Of a stretch of DNA of 64,000 bases, positions 22,971 to 34,222 are shown piece after piece. Under the pieces are notes generated by a model that was not told where the DNA came from, did not search any database, and was given only the letters and a program-made list of their open reading frames with translations. Position 1 is the first letter of the stretch. Each line of letters starts with the position of its first letter. The DNA comes from Microbotryum silenes-acaulis (Eukaryota > Basidiomycota > Microbotryomycetes > Microbotryales > Microbotryaceae), in NCBI GenBank assembly GCA_003665825.1, contig QPFY01000004.1:1116001-1180000 (forward strand), in the 5' to 3' direction. Position numbers and translations under genes: made by a program.

Positions 22971-25900
22971 GGTTTATTATTATTACTGGGGCTCATAAAT
23001 TGCACTCCTTCGGGTTGGCTGGGACCGCTACAAAAAGGGCTAAAAGAGGTTATAAAGCAACGACGGCAAGCAGTTGGGTGAAAGTCAAACCCCTGCGCGC
23101 AAAGAGCGCTGCGCAGATCAAAACCCGCCGAGCACCTAACGCGGACTCCAACGGGCGGTGAGTACTGCTGCCGCTTCACGTCCCAAGAGTGGGAGCGAAG
23201 ATACTCGAAAACCAGGCAAGAGCGCCTAGAGAAAGAAAGGGGGAGAATATACAAAAAGTCACGACTGGAAACGCGAAGAACCAGGAATACTAAGACAGAG
23301 AGGAGAGGAGGAGGAGGGGAACACACCCGAGGGGCCAAGGGAGGGGGTCGAAGCCAGAGGTAGAGGTCCCCAGGGACTAACAGGCCGGAGCCAAGCCCCA
23401 GCTACTCGTCACCCCGACAGCGCCTGATGTCCTCCCTTGGCTGAGTCTCGAGTGCTGGCTGTTGAGCCGTTGGGGCCGAGCAAAAGACGATCCAATACAA
23501 GGAAACGAGCCTCGCCTTGACGCGAGGATGTCGACCCAAAACGAGCGACCTTTCTTCCCGATCCATGCTGTCGATCTTGACCAACGCGAACGAACGATCC
23601 ATCCGACGAAATCCAACACACGGCTTAGGAATAAAAGGGGAAGTGGCTGAAGCGTAGTCAACAACCGAGCAACAGGAACGAGAAGAGGAAGGGAAGGGAC
23701 AAGGGGGGGGAAAGGAGAGGGGAGAACTTCACAAAGCCTCCAACGCAGAGACGATCGACCGGGCTTGCCGATCCATCCAAGAACGAAGACCGCTACTGCG
23801 CAAAGTAGAGAGAGATAGAGAGGTGCGCAGCCTTCCACTGCGCAACAAGTTTCAAGACAGTCAGCTTCTGAAAGAAAAGTCGACCTCCGAAAAAGAAGGG
23901 AGGAAAGGAGGGGAGAGAGAGGAGGGGAGGAAAATGGGAAGGAAGGACTTAACTCGGTCATCACACCTCCCAATCTCGAGCCCCAGGCACAAAGCCGGCT
24001 CGAGAGAGAAAATCTCGCTCGAACGCTCTGAGCGCACTGAGGAGCGAGGGAGGGGCCACGACGTTGTCCAGCTCGAACCGCTGATGAACGCGCCAGCGGA
24101 GCAGGTGCAGCCGCTGGAAGCCGATCGTGCAGGCCAGCCGAACCCACATCCATTTCGAGGTCGTTCTCCCACGACCCCGCAAAAGGGGGAGCCCCATAGT
24201 CAGCTGCTCCGGAGTGAACGTCGACGGATCGACGTCGGTATCCTCGATGCCGAGCTTGTCGAACAGAATGCGCAGCACCCCGCCCCAGAAGCTGGTCGAG
24301 TACGCGCACTCGAAAAAGTAGTGCGACACCGTCTCGATGACCGCCGCATCGTTGCCACAGAACAGACACGTCGGCGAAGAGGCATGACCCTGAGTATGCT
24401 GCCGCTTGCGCGTCGGCGTCACGTCGTACATGAGCCGCCAGTGGGTGTCCTGCTCCACAGCAGACGCGAACCGGTCATGAAGCCATCTCCAGAAGCGCTT
24501 CCTATCGCTCTGAGAAGTCCCATCACGGAAACGCTTGACACGATCCTCCCTCCCTGGGAACCGCACCACGTTCACAAGCCGACGAAGCTTGCGAATAGTG
24601 AACGGTCGGGTGAGCCCAAAGAAGTTGAAGCACCGGGGACGGGGAGCCTCCTTGAGAGGTATCCGAGCAGGTCGCAACGCGGTCTTGGGCAGCAACGCTT
24701 TCGCCTTGAGCAACTGACCCACGCGCGACCACACGTGCTCGTGCTGTAGGGCGGGTTCCTTAGAGTGCTGCCAGAACCCGCGTCGATGACCAACCAGAGC
24801 CCATCCCTTCCCTTCGTCCCTCCAGTACAGGTCCGCGATCTGCGCAAACTTCGCCACTGCGTCCGCATCGTCATATGCGTGCTTGGCACCTTCAGCATAG
24901 AGTGAAGGGAGGCGAGGCGGAAGCGAAAGCAATTCGGGAAGCGTAAGGAGTTCGGACTTGATGGTTGGAACTGTGACCCTGGCCGCTGCAACGACTGCCC
25001 CCCAACGCGTCGAGTCGCGATACAGCTTCTCGACCCGAGCCGTGCTGCTGAAGAACCCCCACGGACTGAAATCGCGGGTCGCAGCGACGAGGGATCTCCA
25101 GCTCTCGCGAGCTAGGGGCGCCCAGATCGCCTCGTCCGAGCCCGCCACAGCATCCCAAAATCGAAGCGCCACCGAATGAACGATGTCGCCGATCGAAATC
25201 AAGCCCAAGCCCCCGTCCTCCCGAGCCTGGAACACGAAATCGCGAGCGACGGTATTTCGCCCTGCTCCTCCCCAGACAAAATCCGAAAGTGCCGTCTCCG
25301 CCGCCTTAATGAACCATTGAGGCGGTATGTCGAAGGACAGCACGTGGAGGACCGTCGAGATGATGTGAGCGTTGGCATAGAAAACCTTCCCACTCGGCGA
25401 AAGTGTCCGGTCTCCAGCGGCGCGGGCCTTGGCCTTGATCCTGTCAAGAACATGGGTCCAAAACAGTTTCGAGTCACCGTGGCGAAAGAAGGCATAGCCG
25501 CACCACTTGAAGCTCTCCCCCTCCTGCACCGTTGGCAGCGCCTGCGCAGTCTCGTCCCGAAGCCAGTTCGGTCCGAGTGGTAGCACCAGCGTCTTGTCCG
25601 TGTTGGTCTTCCCGTTGGTTGCCTCGTACCACATCTGCGACAGCGTTTGCAGCTTCGACAATGCCGCCGGTGACTCCACCACCACCACAGCATCATCGGC
25701 AAACGCCAGATGCGTAAGCTGCGCACGCGGCCCCCCTGGCCACACCTTCTGCAGGTCGAGCGCGATCCCGCGCCGCACGAGGGCGTCGAGGAAGGGTTGG
25801 AACGTGATGTTCCAAACCGGGCACGAGAGGGGATCCCCCTGACCGAGACCACACAGCAACCGCACCAAGTCCGTGGGGAACCCATTGACAAGGTAGCGCA

Positions 25901-27185
25901 CCCCCAGAGTCTCGGGATCGTAGAGAGCGCGCAGCAGCGAGATGAAACGCTCGCCGAACCCAAAGGCCTCAAAGACCTCGAAGATCCAGGCGTGATCGAC
26001 CCGATCGTACGCGCTCTGCTGATCCAAAGACAAGAGGGCGCCCTCGGGGAAAACTTCAGTGCCTAGCGACTTGAGTTTTTCGAGAAGGAGAGTGAGATGA
26101 CTTCCCGCGTCCGCTGAACGTCTTGATGGCATGAAACCGTGTTGCGCCGGCGGCAAAAGCTCGCCGAGCACCCCATTGAGTCGCGCCACCAAGACCTTGC
26201 TGAGGACCTTGTAGGTCGTCTCGCGCAGTGTGATCGGTCGGTATGCCCCCAGTGATTTCAGATTGGCCCCCGGTTTATTCTTGGGCAAGAGCCGCACCAG
26301 CCCCTCTGCCAAGGACGCCGTCATTTTGCCGCCCTCCCAAATCGAGTTGAACAAGTCCAACAGCTTGGGAGCAAAGTAGGTTGGCAGCGCCTTGAAGAGC
26401 TCGTACGGAATGCCCGAGGGCCCCGGTGATCGCCCCGAATCCGTCTTCTTCAACGCTGCTTCAACCTCGAGGAGGGTGAAGGGCTCGTCAAGCGCCACTC
26501 TCGCTTGACGAGGCAGCCGACGACCGAACGTAGGGTCCGAGCGGTCATCATCGTAGCATTTCGCTGCGCGAATAGGGTCGAGCAGGGACCGACGTGCGTT
26601 CGTCGGGTCGCCACGAGCTGGGTCCGGCGTGAAGAGCGACTGCGCGTGCCGTGAAGCAATACCCAGCGCCTCCTGCATGTCAACGGTCTCGGTGCCATCC
26701 ACATCCTCCAGCGAGACGATGCTCGTCTGGCGACTCCGGCGGTTGAGACGCGTACGAATGCTTGCCGATTGACCTTCCCTCGAGTCGACTGACGGCACAT
26801 GCGCACGAATACGCAGCCACTGAGCCTCCTTTACCGCCAACTGGTCCAACCGCAACTTGGCAAGAGCATACGCATCGCGCTCGGCCTCATTCATGTGCTC
26901 ACCGCGTGCCTCCAAAGCCTCCATGACGGATTGGCTCTCGGCCCGCAGTCGGCGCATGTCGGCACGAGTCGAGCGGTATCGTGCATGGCCAGCGACTGCG
27001 ACCGCCCGCAGAGCGGCGTCATAGACTTCGCCGAGCGGAGCGGTCCCCTCGAGCCTTCGATAGACCTCGTCGACGACCCCGGGAATCGATGCGACAAAGT
27101 CTTGATCGTCAAAGACCGTCGGGTTGAGCCTCGAAATGAAATCGCTCGTAGAGGGAAGAGAAAGGGGTTTTTTTTTTTGTTTGTA
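22971..27185 (-). mobile_element. Non-LTR (LINE) retrotransposon, 5'-truncated
   Basis: About 4.2 kb read leftwards. The 3' end is a short (TAA)n tail (forward TTATTATTATTA at 22974-22985), preceded by roughly 1 kb of untranslated sequence that is strongly pyrimidine-rich on the element strand. The 5' end lies near a run of eleven T at 27168-27178. The reverse transcriptase frame is open almost to that end, but no endonuclease domain or ORF1 is present, as expected for 5' truncation. Flanks carry an imperfect direct repeat: TGAAACTAATGAGCT at 22956-22970 and TGAAACTCATCGCT at 27186-27199, a plausible aged target-site duplication. The clade is not settled; Tad-like is a guess. Confidence 0.85.
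23961..26957 (-). CDS. LINE reverse transcriptase (ORF2 fragment)
   Basis: 998 codons from the first ATG; the same frame is open upstream to about 27193, so the original protein was longer. The core RT domain is clear: SGRSPGPSGIPYELFK, AYRPITLRETTYKVLSKVL, QHGFMPSRRS, ALLSLDQQSAYDRVDH, GLGQGDPLSCPVWN, and the catalytic box LAFADDAVVVVE with two adjacent Asp. After the thumb region comes a C-terminal zinc-knuckle-like motif, CLFCGN...HYFFEC, usual in fungal LINEs. No endonuclease and no obvious RNase H were seen. No frameshift or internal stop exists, so the copy is young or constrained, though its truncation makes autonomous movement unlikely. Confidence 0.93.
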   Translation of the reverse strand: MRRLRAESQSVMEALEARGEHMNEAERDAYALAKLRLDQLAVKEAQWLRIRAHVPSVDSREGQSASIRTRLNRRSRQTSIVSLEDVDGTETVDMQEALGIASRHAQSLFTPDPARGDPTNARRSLLDPIRAAKCYDDDRSDPTFGRRLPRQARVALDEPFTLLEVEAALKKTDSGRSPGPSGIPYELFKALPTYFAPKLLDLFNSIWEGGKMTASLAEGLVRLLPKNKPGANLKSLGAYRPITLRETTYKVLSKVLVARLNGVLGELLPPAQHGFMPSRRSADAGSHLTLLLEKLKSLGTEVFPEGALLSLDQQSAYDRVDHAWIFEVFEAFGFGERFISLLRALYDPETLGVRYLVNGFPTDLVRLLCGLGQGDPLSCPVWNITFQPFLDALVRRGIALDLQKVWPGGPRAQLTHLAFADDAVVVVESPAALSKLQTLSQMWYEATNGKTNTDKTLVLPLGPNWLRDETAQALPTVQEGESFKWCGYAFFRHGDSKLFWTHVLDRIKAKARAAGDRTLSPSGKVFYANAHIISTVLHVLSFDIPPQWFIKAAETALSDFVWGGAGRNTVARDFVFQAREDGGLGLISIGDIVHSVALRFWDAVAGSDEAIWAPLARESWRSLVAATRDFSPWGFFSSTARVEKLYRDSTRWGAVVAAARVTVPTIKSELLTLPELLSLPPRLPSLYAEGAKHAYDDADAVAKFAQIADLYWRDEGKGWALVGHRRGFWQHSKEPALQHEHVWSRVGQLLKAKALLPKTALRPARIPLKEAPRPRCFNFFGLTRPFTIRKLRRLVNVVRFPGREDRVKRFRDGTSQSDRKRFWRWLHDRFASAVEQDTHWRLMYDVTPTRKRQHTQGHASSPTCLFCGNDAAVIETVSHYFFECAYSTSFWGGVLRILFDKLGIEDTDVDPSTFTPEQLTMGLPLLRGRGRTTSKWMWVRLACTIGFQRLHLLRWRVHQRFELDNVVAPPSLLSALRAFERDFLSRAGFVPGARDWEV

Positions 27186-27275
27186 TGAAACTCATCGCTA
27201 ATTTGCAGGGGTAAAGCGACCCTCAACACGGAGGGTTAATGAAGGTCATACGCGACGCCGAACCATATCGTCAAC

Positions 27276-27348
27276 GACTCCTTAATATAGTGGTTCAGTA
27301 TATTCGCTTGTGGCGCGAAAGACGCGTGTTCGATTCACGCAGGGGTCA
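27276..27348 (+). tRNA. tRNA-His (GUG)
   Basis: 73 nt fold into a full cloverleaf. Acceptor GACTCCT pairs with AGGGGTC (one G-U); D arm ATAT/GTAT has loop AGTGGTTCA; anticodon stem TTCGC/GCGAA encloses TTGTGGC with anticodon GTG; variable loop AGAC; T arm GCGTG/CACGC encloses TTCGATT; discriminator A. There is no intron, and CCA is not encoded. The internal B-box GTTCGATTC is intact. The anticodon reads CAY (His). The LINE 5' junction lies only about 90 bp upstream. Confidence 0.85.
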
Positions 27349-27851
27349 GCATATGGCGTGTACATGCCTTACAGCATTGCGTTGGGGCAGGATTTTCTCG
27401 ACCGAAGTCCTAGTTTTTGGCACTGCAACCCTGTGCCTCCACGCCACACGTTTTTTTTTGCATTCTTTTTCTTTCCCGCACGGGCCTTCCATAGTTCTGC
27501 TCGCAGTGCGACATCGAACGACAAAAGAATGATGCCAAGTTGCTCCTACACTTTGCGTACCGACCCAGCAGAGTAGCCCTGAGCACAAACTGGGTTGTAA
27601 AGTATCCGAAGACTCCCTCATAAAAGCTCTCTCAAGCCTCGGACGACAGGAAGAGTTGCATTTTCAAAGAGCTCATCAGCGAAGTGTTACATTGGCACCT
27701 AAAAAAAACGAGGCGGGCCACCCAGGAGATAGTAGGTAACAAAAAGTGGTAAAGAACTCAAATATAGTGACACAGAGGAATGTTTGCTAGTGCATAGTGA
27801 TGACAGAAGGAGAGGAGGGATAAGACGAGCTAGTCGACTTATCTTCTCGAC
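27349..27851. other. Intergenic: tRNA downstream region and PMC1 3' flank
   Basis: 503 bp. The first T runs that could stop RNA polymerase III are at about 27392 (TTTT) and 27414 (TTTTT). The rest is AT-richer sequence serving as the 3' flank of the calcium ATPase gene. No gene was recognised. Confidence 0.4.
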
Positions 27852-30800
27852 TTATCGTCTCGGGGAAGGAGGAGCCAACGAGCCATCGGCCGTGGTTGTG
27901 GTCGTCAATTCACCACCTTGGGGAATGGGAGCCAAGATGGACGAATGCGAAGCGGACCTCGAGTGACCGGCACGAGCGAAGCCGGTCGAAGGGATCGAGT
28001 TGCCGAGAACGTCCCGGCCTTCGGCCAAGTGACCTGTCTGGAAGAGCTGGGTCGTGGATGCCGAAGGGTCGTGCGCAGCAGGGTCGGCCAACGAGCCCTC
28101 GGGCCTCCATCCACCACCGACGGAACCCATAACCATCGAAGGAATCATGGCCATTAGCGAAGCAGGATGAATGTCGTGCTCACGCAATTGCTTGGTGCGC
28201 GACTTGCGAATGATCGAAGAGCCACGAGCGCGACCACCTCGGATTTGAGAGTAGACGGCCAAGTTGTCGATCGTCTTTTGCAGACCCTCGCCCCACTTCT
28301 TCTCCTCGGACTCCTCGGTGAACGAAGGAAGGGGCGCATTGGGATCGGGGTAGACGCGGATTTTGATGAGGAAGCGCTCCCAAGGTCCAGGGGGCAAGAA
28401 GCGGATGAGGACGGCGACGGGCAACGAAATGAGACCGAGGATGATCGAGATGGCCCAGTCACGAGCACTGATGCGGACGACTTGGAAGGCGGCTCCACCA
28501 AAGTTGACGATCAAGGCCTGGCCACCGACCATGATGATGAAGATGACGAGAAAGTACATGTTCTTGTGGATGCCATGGAAGATGTTGAGCGTGCGATCGA
28601 GGCGGCGGGCGTTCAACATGTTGACTGTAGGCGGACAGGCGCAGAGCGCGAAGGTCAGCATCCTGTGGAACCACACCAAACTACAGCGGCGGTCAGGTAT
28701 GAAGAGAGACTCACAGATTTGACAGAAGACGAAGGAGTTAAAGATCAAAGTCTTGAGCTCGTTGTCCTGATCGATGCGTTCACCCGAGTCGGAAGAGTGG
28801 AAGCCGAAGATATGGTGGCCAGCAAAGTGCAAGACGAGAGCGACGAGAATCTGGTAGACGGCCTGTCCCAGGATCATGAGCCACATCTGAGCCGAGATGA
28901 GAGGGGCCATCTTGCGATCGGGCTTCCTGTCAAGGGACTCGGGGTCGGCGGGATCGGTGGCGAGAGCGAGAGCGGCAAAGGTATCCATGATCAAGTTGAC
29001 CCAAAGGAGTTGCACGGCAGTGAGGACGGACTCTTCATCGTTCGACGAGACGGCGGTGATGTAGGTGATAACGACGGCGGTGACGTTGACCGAAAGTTGA
29101 AACTGTGGCACGCCATCGATGCGAATATGTCAGCAAAGACAAACCTAAAATATGCAGAACCTGGATGCACGCCAGAAAACACACCTGAAGGAACTTCTTG
29201 ACCGAATCGTTGACGCAGCGACCCCACATGATGGCGGAGACGATCGAGGCAAAATTGTCGTCCATCAAGATGATATCGGAAGCCTCCTTGGCAACCTCGG
29301 TACCGGCGATACCCATCGAGAAACCGACGTTGGCACTCTTGAGAGCGGGACCATCGTTCGTACCATCACCGGTGACACCGACGACCTCGCCCATGGACTT
29401 GAGGTGGTCGACGAGGATCTTCTTGTCCTCGGGCGAGGAGCGGGCCAAGACTTGCAAGCGGGGGACGATTTCGTGACGTTGCTGGACTGTGAGTTTGCGG
29501 AAAACGGGGCCTTCCATGATGATGCCACCCTTGCTGAAGATGCCGCATTGCGAAGCGATCGAGCGAGCCGTAAGGACGTTGTCACCGGTGCACATCTTGA
29601 CCTGAACGCCGGCCTTCTGGCACGTAGCGACGGCCTTGGAGACACCTTCACGAAGGGGATCCTCGATTGCGGCGACGGCGACCAAAGTCAAGTCCTGGGC
29701 GATGGCATCATACGCGACCTCGCCGGTAACGGGGTCGATGGCGGCGTTGGCAGGGGGCCATGAGGCAAAGTCGCGCGAACAAAGAGCGATCGTGCGGAGC
29801 GATTGGCAAGCGTAGAAGATGATGGTTCGGTTGATGTTGCCGCGGGTCTCTTCGTTAAAGTCGACGGTCTCGATGTCGGAGTTGGAGTTGGCGCCGTTCT
29901 CGTGGACGACAACGTGGCGTTGGGCGAGCTTGGTCAAGACTTCGGAGGCACCCTTGAGGTAGAGGCGGTAGCGGCCGTCGGCAAGCTTGACGACGACACC
30001 CATGGCCTTGCGCTCGGACGAAAACGGGATCATTTGGACGATGTTGGCAGACTCGCGCACGGCCTTGTAGTGGGGCCACGACTGGTTTTGGGCGAAAGAC
30101 ATCAAGGCAGTCTCGGTCTTGGAGCCGACGAAGCCGCCCTCGGCGCCATGCTCGTCGGTACCTTCGAAAGCGGTCGAGTTGATGACGACAGAGTCGTTGA
30201 GCAAGGTCTTGAGAGCGGGGGAGAGATGCTTGTTAATATCGCTCATGTCGGTTTGGAAGTCTAGACGACCGGTGCGCGTAGCCGAAGGGGCAATCGAGGC
30301 CTTGTCGGCTTCGGAAGCGGCACCGACGATCTTCTCGGGGTCACGGTCATCGTTGGCATTGTTGCGGGCCGAGTTCTCTTCGAGGCGGTCGACGAACTTG
30401 AGGTGGACACCAATCGAGCCGGCCACGACAGACATCTTGTTCTGGGTAAGTGTACCGGTCTTGTCGGTGCAGATGACGGTCGCGTTGGCCATGGTCTCGC
30501 AAGCACCGAGGACACGAACGAGCAGGGCGGCCTTAGTCATGCGACGCGTGGCGAAAGCGAGAGCCAAAGTGACGGCGAGGGGAAGACCTTCGGGAACGGC
30601 GACGACGACGACGGTGACGGAGATGATGAGGACTTGGATGAAGTTCTGTGCCTTCTGGTCTGCAGTGCGGTCGGGGATCTTGGCAAGGTTGACGAAGAAG
30701 CGGATCATGAGCGAGGCGAACAGGATCAGACCGGCGGCGGAACCGAGCTTGGCGATGAGTTCAGCCAATCGGTTGAGCTTGAGTTGCAGCGGGGTGTCCT

Positions 30801-32071
30801 CCGTCTCGCCCTGGAGCGACATCATGATCTTTCCGTGGAACGAGTTTTGACCGACCGAGGTGACGACGTACGAGCCGACACCTTCGAGCACCTTGGAACC
30901 GGAGATGAGGAAGCAGTCGGTCTTGCCCTTTTCGCTGCCGTTGAGTTCTTCGTAGGGGGCCTTGCGAACGGCATCGGATTCGCCAGTGGCGCCGGACTCG
31001 TCGCAGCGAACGTTGTGGCCCGAGAGGAATACACCATCGCATGGCAGAATTTCTCCCGGCTCGACGAAGAGAATGTCACCGACGAGGACGTCGTAGACGG
31101 ACATGAGTTGTTCAACCCCGTTTCGGATGCACTTGACGTTGCGTTCTTCCTTCTGAGCGCTGTGGTGAAGTGGACACAAAGAGGGATCAGTATAAGTAGG
31201 TAGGTAGGGTACCGAGCGGGGAAGGAGAGCAACTGACTTGAGCTTCTGGAACTGTCGCTCCTTCTGCCAATCGTTGACGGAACCAACCATGACGACGATG
31301 AAGATGGCGATAGTAATGGCGACACCTTCGACCCATTCGACGGAGGCTTCGACACAAGTGTTATTGGGGCAGCGCGTCGACTCATACGTCTTGGGTGGGG
31401 CACCGACGGATTGGTAGATACCGAGAGCGAGCGAGATGACGGCGGCGACGGAGAGCACGATCAAGACCTTGTCCTGTGAGAGGTGGGTAAGATACACCAG
31501 ACATAAAACAGCGAGTCAGCACAATGAGACTCGGAAGGGAAAGCCGAAGCATGCCGCCGCCACCACCGCCACCACCGCCACCACCACCACCACCACCAGG
31601 CACGGTTCGGCGTCGGCGCTGGTGCCAGCGCGCGCCAGAGGGGTCGAAAGGAGGACTTACGGTGTAGGCGGCCCAGCAGAGCGCGAGGAAGGACTTTGAC
31701 TTTTTCTGGGGTACACGGTTCTCGCCCCAAATCCTCTTGCGGTCTTCGAGCTTGCCGGTCGACTCGGACAGACCTTGCTTGGGGTCGGTCTTGAGGCCGG
31801 CGAGCAACGCAGGGGTGCCGCCGAGCGCCTTGAGGTAGGCGTACGACTTGGGGTCGACGAGCGAGTAGAGCGTCGACGGCGTCAACTGGTGCGAGAAGGG
31901 GTCCATCTCCTCGGGAGTAGGGTCGGGGAACACAAAGGGGACAAACTTCTTCTCCTTCTTGGGGGCCAGCAGGCCGTACAGGCGACGCTGGGGCGCCTTG
32001 TCTTGCAGCGTGGCGTCGACGCGGCCGCTGACGCTGCTCGGGCTGTGGCCCTTTTCGAGATCGGCCGACAT
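27852..32071 (-). CDS. PMC1: P-type calcium-transporting ATPase, PMC1 (vacuolar/PMCA) type
   Basis: Five exons in transcript order: 32071-31661, 31473-31238, 31159-29185, 29102-28715, 28624-27852; 1,260 residues. N-terminal membrane segments lie in exon 2 (VLIVLSVAAVISLALGIY; VAITIAIFIVVMVGSV). The actuator loop has CDESGATGESDAV; segment M4 has VVAVPEGLPLAV; the phosphorylation site is ICTDKTGTLTQNK with Asp about residue 447; the hinge is GDGTNDGPALK near 817. C-terminal helices follow, with NLIMDTFAALALATDP, and a basic tail of about 200 residues. Family knowledge: pumps Ca2+ (in exchange for H+) into the vacuole or out of the cell. An upstream start is possible because the frame is open 5' of the chosen ATG, but MSADLEKG is the first convincing Met. 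Intron 4 (28714-28625) is 90 nt and free of stops. Confidence 0.92.
31553..31598. repeat. CCA/CCG trinucleotide microsatellite in PMC1 intron 1
   Basis: A 46-bp run of CCG and CCA units lies inside the first intron of the calcium ATPase gene; it reads as GGT/GGC repeats on the transcript. No coding role. Confidence 0.8.
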
Positions 32072-34222
32072 GGCGTGGTGCTTCGAGTCTGCGATGGTCG
32101 AGACGAACGAAGGCGCGTGCTGAGCCGACGACTGCGATGTGCCACAAGGGCGGATGTGGCACAGAGAGAGAGAGGGGCGAAGGCGCAAGGCGCGAGGCGA
32201 GAGAGGGCGCCAAAAAGGCGATCGCGCGTACACGAACGGGAGGTCGCCGCGCGAGTTCGAACAAGCCCGAGTCACGAGTTTGGCGCGTGGTCGGCGTGGT
32301 CGGAGTATTAGTGGTGGTGGTCGGAGTGGGGTGGTGGGGGTGGTGTTTCGACAATGTGTGGGGCGAGATTGGCGGAAGTGGACGATACCCGGAGTGTAGA
32401 TTGGGGGTAGATCATGAAAGAGAGGAAAGAAAAGGGCGGAATGGAAGAAGAGTGGAGTTGGGTTGCAGAAGAATTGAACTAGGTCGTCAGTTCCGAACCC
32501 TGAGTACGCGAGCCGTGAAAGCGGCGCCCATGCGATTCGCGCGATCGGAGCGCCAAGCCCAAGTCTCAAGTGCGCCGCGCCGAAGCCCCAACCAAGGCTC
32601 AAGCGCTCAAGCTCAAACCCCGAAAAGTGACGCTCGCCAGTGGTAGGCCCGCGATCCCCTGCTAGCGTCGTGCATTGAGAACACGTTCCATCCCACATCA
32701 CTCGGTATCCGGTGGAGTAGATGCGTATCGAGAAGGAAGAGGTCGAAACAGCTGCCACCGAGACATGGCCAGTGCATTGGGGTGTGCCACGTCAAGTCCA
32801 CTGCAGCCTACCACTGGCTGCAATATCTGGCGCGATCTCCCCCAAGTCCGACGGCGCGCACAGAAAATTGTTTCATGGTAGAGCGAACCCAAAGTCGATG
32901 GCCAGCGACACGAAACAGCATCTCCAGATCGAACAAAGAGTGCAAGCAGAAGATCTCAAATTGAAGAACGAAGGCTCACCATGGTTGGATCGAGATCGAG
33001 TCGGTCAGGGGTCAAGATGGGCGGCGGAGGCTAACAGGGCGTAGATGGAGGTAGACGGTTGGTGGCAGAGGGTCGTAGAGTTAACTACGATCTGCTTGGA
33101 AGTAATCGAATGTTGAAGGCAGTCGATTCCGCTGGATACCAAAGAGCCGATACGCGTCGAGAATGGACAGAAAAATCTGATCCCGCGTGAGAAGACGGAA
33201 GGCGTGAACGCGGGTGGGGGGAAGGAGAGGGAGAGAAGGAGAGGTGGAGGAGGAAAGCAGGATCACCAAAAAGCCCAGCCAAGGGAAGTCAAAGTCCTGC
33301 CGAGGTACCTTACCTACCGGTACTTGCTTGCACCACCCCCGGACGTCATAAACGCCGAGAGCTGAGATCTGAGAGTGCAAGCCCGAATGAGTGCGCGCGC
33401 TGGGGGTACAGGCGCACCAGCTGCCCCTGCACAGCCACTGTACGCTGTACTGCTGCTTGCGCTGTGGCTGGCAGGCGCGAAGCGCCAAGCCGGTCCCGCC
33501 GGATCCGCACGTGCGCAGGTAAATCCAAACATTTTCTTATGTCGTTGCTGCTCTGATTGGCGTTTAACGAAAATAATTACTGTCTATTCGAGGAAGTGGA
33601 AGCTTTTATTTCGACAGTGCACCCGGTGAAAGATTCACAGGCGGACGGAATGCGGCACAAAGGTCACGTGAACATGACGCCGCTCGTTCCTGAGCGCCTG
33701 AGCCATGCGCTGGGTACATCCAACTTCCCAGTGCAGACCGATTGATCACACTGCACTAGCTACATGAAAGTGAAGATTGATGCTCGATGAGGATGAATAG
33801 CACCCAGCTAAGTAGACGAGTATAACCGCTATCAGTTTCCGCCAAGGACCAGCTCGGAGCATGCCAGTAGGACTTAGGTACATCAACTTGAACGAGTCGT
33901 TGGACCCCGACCACGAGGCAAGCCTGCCGATCGCCGTACCGCGGGGTGGAGGTACACGGTCGCGCGTCGGTGCCGACTCGGTGTTCAGGCTGCATGTATG
34001 CACTCGAAACGAGGTATTCTGTGGGGTTAATTTTAGTCAGAAATTAGGTGGTCCTTCCCGGTGCTATCAGTCTATGGTAATACCGATCTGTACATGAATG
34101 CAGCGACAGGGGCTCACTAGCCAGCACTCATCGGCCGTCGTGAGCCTGACCGGACTGAGCGCCTGCCAAGACGATGATGGGCCAGGCTTGCTCACCGTAC
34201 ATTCACTACCCGGGACGACGCC
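32072..34222. other. Large intergenic region between two divergent genes
   Basis: About 2.15 kb between the PMC1 start (reading left) and the AIM3/BBC1-like gene start (reading right). It must contain both promoters and possibly leader introns. Open frames here (for example one at 33375-33629 with a hydrophobic stretch) are short and match no family I know. No tRNA fold or long repeat was found. Confidence 0.4.

Noticed and set aside
23880..23960. Purine-rich low-complexity stretch as a separate repeat array
   Set aside because: Part of the pyrimidine-rich 3' untranslated region of the LINE on its own strand; the units are not regular. No CRISPR-like spacing exists here or elsewhere in the window.
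28167..29201. 344-codon frame on the + strand opposite the calcium ATPase
   Set aside because: Shadow of PMC1 codon bias; it has acidic low-complexity content and no recognisable domain.
33375..33629. Small open frame with a hydrophobic stretch resembling a signal peptide
   Set aside because: No conserved partner sequence, ends in non-protein-like sequence, and lies in the PMC1 upstream region. Not supported as a gene.
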